NCBI GenBank assembly: GCA_023444445.1
Contig: JAEXMK010000159.1
Location: forward strand, 1-10,649
DNA from: Pseudomonadota bacterium
GTDB taxonomy: Bacteria > Pseudomonadota > Alphaproteobacteria > Rhizobiales > Rhizobiaceae
Length of the DNA stretch: 10,649 nt
Direction: 5' to 3'
The translations under genes were made by a program, and so were the position numbers. This document shows, piece after piece, positions 6,573 to 10,649 of the stretch (the first letter of the stretch is position 1; every line of letters begins with the position of its first letter). The notes under the pieces were generated by a model. It was given only the letters and a program-made list of their open reading frames with translations. It had not been told where the DNA came from and did no database searches.

Positions 6573-7397
6573 TCACACCGTAAAAATCTTCTCCCGCAGC
6601 AGTTCCCACGTCTCCTGATCCGGCGCGAGCAGCAGCCCGCCGTCCACATGGCTCGGCAGATAGGGCGAACCGTCGAGACGGGCAGCATAGGCGCCCGATT
6701 CCTGCGAGATCAACGTGCCGGCCAGGTGATCCCAGGGCATCAGCTTGTTATACATCAGGAAATGCATGTGGCCGCCGCAAAACAGGCGGTACTCATGCGC
6801 GGCGCAGCGATAGCTGGTGAAGAGCCGCACATCGGCAAGGTTTATCAAAATCTTGCGGCGCGTCTCCACGTCGAAATAGCCGGTATTGGCGATGCCGACC
6901 ATCTGCGATAGTTCCGGGGCCGGCACGACCGACATTTGCGTCTGCGCGCCATCGGCACTGCACAGCCATGCGCCGGAGCCTTTTTCGGCAATCGCCCAGT
7001 CATTGCCCATCGGATCGAAGATCAGGCCGGCAACGGTCTCGCCCTTGGAGATGACGCTCATCATCACACCGAAGAGCGGCAGGCCGGAAGCGAAATTATA
7101 GGTGCCGTCGATGGGATCGACCACCACGGCCAGATCGGCATCGGCAAGTTTGCCAAGCAGCGAGGCATCCGCCGCGACCGCCTCTTCGCCGATGAACAGG
7201 GCGTCAGGCATGATTTCCTGAACGCGAGCGCGGATTAACCGCTCGGCAGCCTCGTCGGCTTCCGTTACGAGATCGATCGCCTCGGTCTTGATCCTCACGT
7301 CGCCTTCGCCCAGATTGCGGAACCGCGGCAGGATCTCCACTGCCGCCGCCTCCTGCAGCGCATTGGCGAGAGAGGCGATGTCGAGTTCGAGAGCCAT
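6573..7397 (-). CDS. Inositol monophosphatase-family protein (paralogue 2)
   Basis: This Mg2+-dependent, Li+-sensitive-type phosphatase has 274 residues and is probably cytoplasmic. All metal-site motifs are present: GEE (70-72), DPIDGT (94-99, with Asp94 and Asp97) and WDHLAG (222-227, Asp223). DLVTEAD (42-48) is the family N-terminal motif. It is closely similar to the gene immediately upstream along most of its length (PRFRNL, DLVTEAD, DPIDGT, KGETVAG, LMPWDHLAG), indicating a tandem duplication. The ATG at 7397 has AAGGA eight bases upstream (plus-strand 7406-7410). It is the last gene of the minus-strand run. Substrate is uncertain: the family includes inositol-1-phosphatases, histidinol-phosphatases, nucleotide phosphatases and the SuhB regulator, and the motifs do not separate these. 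Confidence 0.9.
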   Translation of the reverse strand: MALELDIASLANALQEAAAVEILPRFRNLGEGDVRIKTEAIDLVTEADEAAERLIRARVQEIMPDALFIGEEAVAADASLLGKLADADLAVVVDPIDGTYNFASGLPLFGVMMSVISKGETVAGLIFDPMGNDWAIAEKGSGAWLCSADGAQTQMSVVPAPELSQMVGIANTGYFDVETRRKILINLADVRLFTSYRCAAHEYRLFCGGHMHFLMYNKLMPWDHLAGTLISQESGAYAARLDGSPYLPSHVDGGLLLAPDQETWELLREKIFTV

Positions 7398-7427
7398 GGG
7401 CGATATCCTTCTATGTGAGCATCAATC

Positions 7428-8255
7428 TTATAAGGCGACGATTTCCCGTCGCAGCATCTTCCAGCTCTCCCTGTCGGGAGCCGACAGGATGCCGCCCGTC
7501 GTCTGGCCGGGCCGATAGGGCGTATTGTCGAAACGGGCCGTGTAACCACCCGCCTCCTGATGAACAAGCACGCCGGCGAGATGATCCCACGGCATCAGCT
7601 TTTCATGGCCGATGAAATGCAGCTTTCCGGCCGACGCAAGCCAATATTCATGTGCCGAGCAATTGACTGAAAGCGCCATCTTTATCTTGGCCATATTGGC
7701 GGCGATGACAGGACGGCGATCCTCATGGCTATGGCCCCAAGAAAAGATACCGACCATTTCGGACAATGGCACGGGATCGGCGACCTTGAGCTTGGCGTGC
7801 GAGCCGTTCTTGCGGTGGAGATAGGCCCCCTCGCCCTTCAGCGCAACGATGGTATCACCCATGACAGGATCGTGGATAATGCCCGCCACCGTCTCGCCCT
7901 TGACGGTGACCGAAAGCAGCGTGCCGAAAGCGGGAAAGCCGGAGGCATAATTGAACGTGCCGTCTATGGGATCGATCACGAAAGCAAACGGCGCATCGGC
8001 AAGGGCTGGAATGACGGAGGGATCCGCCTCATAGGTCTCTTCGCCGACAATATGGGCCTTTGGAAACCGCTCAAGCAGCGCGGCGGTAATCGCTTTCTCG
8101 GCCAGAACGTCTGCCTCGGTGACGAGATCGACAGCGGAGGTCTTTTCGGCGATGGCGCTTGCGTTCAGGTTTCGGAAGCGGGGCATGATTTCCTGCCGGC
8201 CGGCAGCGGCGACGGTGGAAACAAGGAATTCAATGTCTTTATCGGAAAGGCTCAT
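7428..8255 (-). CDS. Inositol monophosphatase-family protein (paralogue 1)
   Basis: This metal-dependent sugar- or polyol-phosphate phosphatase has 275 residues. Motifs are GEE (71-73), DPIDGTFNY (95-103) and WDHLAG (223-228), so the three-metal catalytic set is complete. The frame extends upstream to 8342, but the ATG at 8255 is chosen because the longer version would overlap the end of ttcA and its first 29 residues have no counterpart in the paralogue. With this start the two copies differ by one residue in length and align from end to end. A purine-rich GAAGAA lies a little far upstream (about 12 bases), so initiation may depend on coupling to ttcA, which ends 19 bases earlier. The downstream paralogue begins 30 bases after its stop. 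The middle region (about 145-200) differs most, which could reflect different substrates. Confidence 0.9.
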   Translation of the reverse strand: MSLSDKDIEFLVSTVAAAGRQEIMPRFRNLNASAIAEKTSAVDLVTEADVLAEKAITAALLERFPKAHIVGEETYEADPSVIPALADAPFAFVIDPIDGTFNYASGFPAFGTLLSVTVKGETVAGIIHDPVMGDTIVALKGEGAYLHRKNGSHAKLKVADPVPLSEMVGIFSWGHSHEDRRPVIAANMAKIKMALSVNCSAHEYWLASAGKLHFIGHEKLMPWDHLAGVLVHQEAGGYTARFDNTPYRPGQTTGGILSAPDRESWKMLRREIVAL

Positions 8256-8274
8256 GGCGCGGGGCACTTCTTCA

Positions 8275-9213
8275 TCAGGGAGGGCTGGCCTCCCTACGCT
8301 CTTCAGGTGACGCCCCGGTGACAGCAAGCGCCGAAAAATCAAAAAGCCTTGGATCGAGCAGATGCGAGGGGTTCACATGCGCCAACGCCCGCAACATCAC
8401 GTCCTTGCGGCCTGGCATGCGCCGTTCGATATCCGCCAGCATCTCTTTCATGGCATTGCGCTGAAGCCCGTCCTGTGAGCCACAGAGGTCACAGGGAATG
8501 ATCGGAAATTCCATCGCCGCAGCGAATTTCGCCATGTCTTCTTCGGCGCAATAGGCGAGCGGGCGCATGACCATCAGGTCGCCCTCGTCATTCAGAAGCT
8601 TCGCGGGCATGCCGGCCAGCCGGCCGCCATGGAAGAAGTTCATGAAGAAGGTTTCGAGAATATCCTCACGGTGATGGCCAAGAAGCAGTGCGTCACAGCC
8701 CTCCTCCCGCGCGATGCGGTAAAGATTGCCGCGCCGTAGCCGCGAACAGAGCGAACAATAAGTGCCCCCGTAAGGCACCTTTTCCTTCACCACCGAATAG
8801 GTGTCGCGATATTCGATGCGATGGGCAACGCCGATCTTCGCCAGATACTCCGGCAGCACATGCTTGGGGAAATTCGGCTGGCCCTGATCGAGATTGCAGG
8901 CCACCAGTTCCACCGGCAGCAGGCCACGCCATTTCAGATCAAGCAGCAGCGCCAGAAGACCATAGCTGTCCTTGCCGCCGGACAGGCCAACGAGCCAGCG
9001 CTTCTGGCCTTTCAGCATGTCAAAATCTTCAAAGGCCTGGCGCACATTGCGCAGCAGCCGTTTGCGCAGCTTGTTGAAGGAAACCGAGCGCGGCGCATGA
9101 TAGAACAGAGGATGCGAATTGCCGTTTTCTTCGGACGCATGCTGATCCGCCCCGACATCGTCAGTTCCGGCCTGATCTGCAAAATCATCGATCCTGGTGA
9201 GAATATTCATCAT
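8275..9213 (-). CDS. ttcA: tRNA 2-thiocytidine(32) synthetase TtcA
   Basis: TtcA converts cytidine 32 of certain tRNAs to 2-thiocytidine, using ATP and an oxygen-sensitive Fe-S cluster. The protein has 312 residues. The PP-loop ATPase motif SGGKDS is at 78-83 after the strand WLVGL. The first cysteine pair is [10 protein letters not shown] (153-156), and the second CDLC (241-244) provides the third cluster-binding cysteine. [14 protein letters not shown] is a family signature. The frame continues upstream to 9477, but that part overlaps glsA and is Arg/Ser-rich without family character. The ATG at 9213 has GGAG seven bases upstream (plus-strand 9221-9224) and gives the expected family length. 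The N-terminal 40 residues (acidic, [14 protein letters not shown]) are variable. It starts 61 bases after glsA and likely shares its transcript. Its Fe-S dependence fits the nearby bolA and grxD genes loosely (inference). Confidence 0.96.
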   Translation of the reverse strand: MMNILTRIDDFADQAGTDDVGADQHASEENGNSHPLFYHAPRSVSFNKLRKRLLRNVRQAFEDFDMLKGQKRWLVGLSGGKDSYGLLALLLDLKWRGLLPVELVACNLDQGQPNFPKHVLPEYLAKIGVAHRIEYRDTYSVVKEKVPYGGTYCSLCSRLRRGNLYRIAREEGCDALLLGHHREDILETFFMNFFHGGRLAGMPAKLLNDEGDLMVMRPLAYCAEEDMAKFAAAMEFPIIPCDLCGSQDGLQRNAMKEMLADIERRMPGRKDVMLRALAHVNPSHLLDPRLFDFSALAVTGASPEERREASPP

Positions 9214-9274
9214 CCGCTCGCTCCGGCTCGACTGCCGTTCTTCATGCAGGCAATGCCCCCATCCGCCGGCAATA

Positions 9275-10204
9275 TCAAGCCCCGAATACGGACCAGCCGG
9301 TTTTCGTCGCCAGCATTTCCAGCGCCTGTGACCCGAGCGCCGAATTGCCGACCTTGTTGAGGCCCGGCGACCAGACGGCGATCGAAGCCTTGCCCGGCGC
9401 CACCGCCATGATGCCGCCGCCGACGCCGCTCTTGCCCGGCAGACCGACATGATAGGCGAAATCGCCCGATCCGTCATAATGACCGCAGGTCAGCATCAGC
9501 GCATTGATGCGCCGTGCGCGGCGGTCAGATACGACCGTGTGGCCGGTAAGCGGGTTGCGGCCGCGATTGGCCAGAAACAGGCCAGCCCGGGACAACTGCG
9601 CGCAGGTCATGGATAGTGCGCACTGATGGAAATAAACGCCGAGCGTATATTCCACGGGATGGTGCAGATTACCGAAGGAGCGCATGAAATTGGCGAGTGC
9701 GAAATTGCGGAAACCCGTCGCCTGCTCGGATTTCGCCACCGTATCGTCAATGCTGATCGTGTCATCGTCAGCAAGGTAGCGCACAAAGCGCAAAAACTCG
9801 CCGATCGCCTCGCGCGGCTGGTGGCCGGCCAGCACGATATCCGTCACCACGATGGCACCGGCGTTCACGAAGGGATTGCGCGGGATTCCGTGCTCATGCT
9901 CCAGCTGGACGATGGAGTTAAACGATGATCCCGATGGTTCGCGCCCCACCCGGTTCCACACCGTCTCACCGGCCTTGCCGAGCGCCAGCGTCAGCATGAA
10001 GACCTTGGAGATACTCTGGATCGAAAACGGCGTCAGCGCATTGCCGGCTGTATAGGTGGTTCCATCGACGGTGGTGATGGCAATGCCGAACTGGTTGGGA
10101 TCGACCTTGGCGAGCTCGGGAATGTAATCCGCAACCTTCCCCTCGCCCAGCCTCGGCAGCATGCTGTCATGAATGGAATCGACGATACCCTGAATGTCCT
10201 GCAT
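9275..10204 (-). CDS. glsA: Glutaminase (GlsA family)
   Basis: GlsA hydrolyses glutamine to glutamate and ammonia, using a serine-dependent beta-lactamase-like fold in the cytoplasm. The protein has 309 residues, the usual length. The SxxK catalytic motif is SISK (Ser64, Lys67) in [11 protein letters not shown]. Substrate-binding sequence follows in NPFVNAGAI (110-118, Asn114), and the C-terminal [12 protein letters not shown] loop is the conserved KSG-type motif. The ATG at 10204 has GGGGAAGG six bases upstream (plus-strand 10211-10218), a strong ribosome site. It begins 69 bases after rpsD, behind the rpsD terminator. I see no convincing promoter in that short gap, so read-through from rpsD or a weak promoter is possible. 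Confidence 0.97.
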   Translation of the reverse strand: MQDIQGIVDSIHDSMLPRLGEGKVADYIPELAKVDPNQFGIAITTVDGTTYTAGNALTPFSIQSISKVFMLTLALGKAGETVWNRVGREPSGSSFNSIVQLEHEHGIPRNPFVNAGAIVVTDIVLAGHQPREAIGEFLRFVRYLADDDTISIDDTVAKSEQATGFRNFALANFMRSFGNLHHPVEYTLGVYFHQCALSMTCAQLSRAGLFLANRGRNPLTGHTVVSDRRARRINALMLTCGHYDGSGDFAYHVGLPGKSGVGGGIMAVAPGKASIAVWSPGLNKVGNSALGSQALEMLATKTGWSVFGA

Positions 10205-10224
10205 GCAAAGCCTTCCCCAGCAAA

Positions 10225-10251
10225 CAAAAAAGCCGCCCCGAAGGGCGGCTT
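10225..10251 (-). terminator. Intrinsic terminator of rpsD with a UUCG tetraloop
   Basis: Read on the minus strand, a 9-bp GC-rich stem (AAGCCGCCC pairing with GGGCGGCTT) closes the loop TTCG. This makes the very stable C(UUCG)G tetraloop, followed by six T (plus-strand AAAAAA at 10225-10231). It lies 22 bases beyond the rpsD stop codon. Confidence 0.92.
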
Positions 10252-10273
10252 CCTGAATACTGAAACGCGTCGA

Positions 10274-10649
10274 TTAACGCGAGTAGAATTCGACGACCAG
10301 ATGCGGTTCCATGACGACCGGGTACGGAACGTCGGAGAGAGCCGGAACGCGGGCGTAGGTCGCAACCATCTTGTTGTGGTCAACTTCGATGTAGTCAGGA
10401 ACGTCACGCTCAGCGAGCTGAACGGCTTCCAGAACGGTGACGAGCTGCTTGGACTTCTGGCGAACTTCGATAACGTCGCCCGGCTTGCAGCGGTAAGAAC
10501 CGATGTTGACGCGAACGCCGTTAACCGTGACGTGGCCATGGTTGATGAACTGGCGCGACGCGAAAACGGGCGGAACGAACTTGGCGCGGTAGACGATGGC
10601 GTCCAGACGCGACTCGAGCAGGCCGATCAGGTTCTCAGAGGTATCGCCC
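10274..10649 (-). CDS. rpsD: 30S ribosomal protein S4, C-terminal part (5' end beyond the window)
   Basis: S4 is a primary 16S rRNA-binding protein that nucleates assembly of the small ribosomal subunit body. The visible 124 codons read into the right edge without a start. They begin [16 protein letters not shown], the entry to the S4 RNA-binding domain, and continue with [13 protein letters not shown] and the PGDVIEV strand. They end with the conserved VVEFYSR. The full protein in this group is about 205 residues, so roughly 80 N-terminal residues are missing. Codon use is strongly biased toward C/G endings, as expected for a highly expressed gene. The stop at 10274-10276 is followed by the UUCG terminator. 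Confidence 0.97.
   Translation of the reverse strand, partial: GDTSENLIGLLESRLDAIVYRAKFVPPVFASRQFINHGHVTVNGVRVNIGSYRCKPGDVIEVRQKSKQLVTVLEAVQLAERDVPDYIEVDHNKMVATYARVPALSDVPYPVVMEPHLVVEFYSR

Noticed and set aside
6392..6688. Small open frames on both strands across the intergenic palindromes
   Set aside because: They arise from the repeat sequence and the shadow of the phosphatase C-terminus. The similar peptides on both strands simply reflect the inverted repeat.
8256..8342. 29-residue upstream extension of the first phosphatase paralogue
   Set aside because: It would overlap the ttcA end and has no counterpart in the tandem paralogue.
9214..9477. N-terminal extension of ttcA by 88 residues
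   Set aside because: It overlaps glsA in another frame, is Arg/Ser-rich, and a good ribosome site precedes the internal ATG at 9213.

Overview
The window is compact, GC-rich, gene-dense chromosome that reads as an alphaproteobacterium of the Rhizobiaceae (Agrobacterium/Rhizobium-like). This rests on the small-type PurL, the BolA and CGFS-glutaredoxin genes near purL, the strong G/C third-position bias, and the CGTC-GGACTTGATCC-type intergenic palindromes. The organism is inferred from gene content and style; no search was run. Most of the window is core housekeeping, with one short accessory-looking stretch.

Layout. Positions 1-2448 (+): purL, cut at the left edge and missing only about a dozen N-terminal residues, followed 16 bases later by a BolA-family gene. 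A strong bidirectional terminator (2524-2557) closes this unit. Positions 2585-3733 (-): a membrane-associated alpha/beta-hydrolase-like protein of unknown function. Positions 3844-4520 (+): a translationally coupled pair of unknowns, a very basic 82-residue protein starting at TTG and a predicted secreted four-cysteine protein, behind a good sigma-70-type promoter that carries a dyad over its -35 box. Positions 4659-4994 (+): the monothiol CGFS glutaredoxin grxD. Positions 5090-6340 (+): a Bcr/CflA-type drug-efflux transporter of the major facilitator superfamily. Its leader holds a hairpin and an 18-codon open frame whose stop overlaps the transporter's GTG start. Positions 6358-6390 are a terminator, and 6420-6533 hold a mosaic palindromic repeat with visible base-pair covariation.

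From 6573 to the right edge everything runs on the minus strand. Read in transcription order: the C-terminal part of rpsD (ribosomal protein S4) with a UUCG-loop terminator, glsA (glutaminase), ttcA (tRNA 2-thiocytidine synthetase), and two tandem inositol-monophosphatase-family paralogues. The last four are tightly spaced (61, 19 and 30 bases apart) and may form one transcript.

How they fit together. PurL and GlsA both handle glutamine. BolA and the CGFS glutaredoxin belong to families that form a [2Fe-2S] complex for iron-sulfur trafficking, and TtcA is itself an Fe-S enzyme. The stretch between bolA and grxD (hydrolase plus the unknown pair) looks inserted into an otherwise functionally linked neighbourhood. 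The most novel items are the unknown pair 3844-4520 and the putative leader peptide upstream of the efflux gene.
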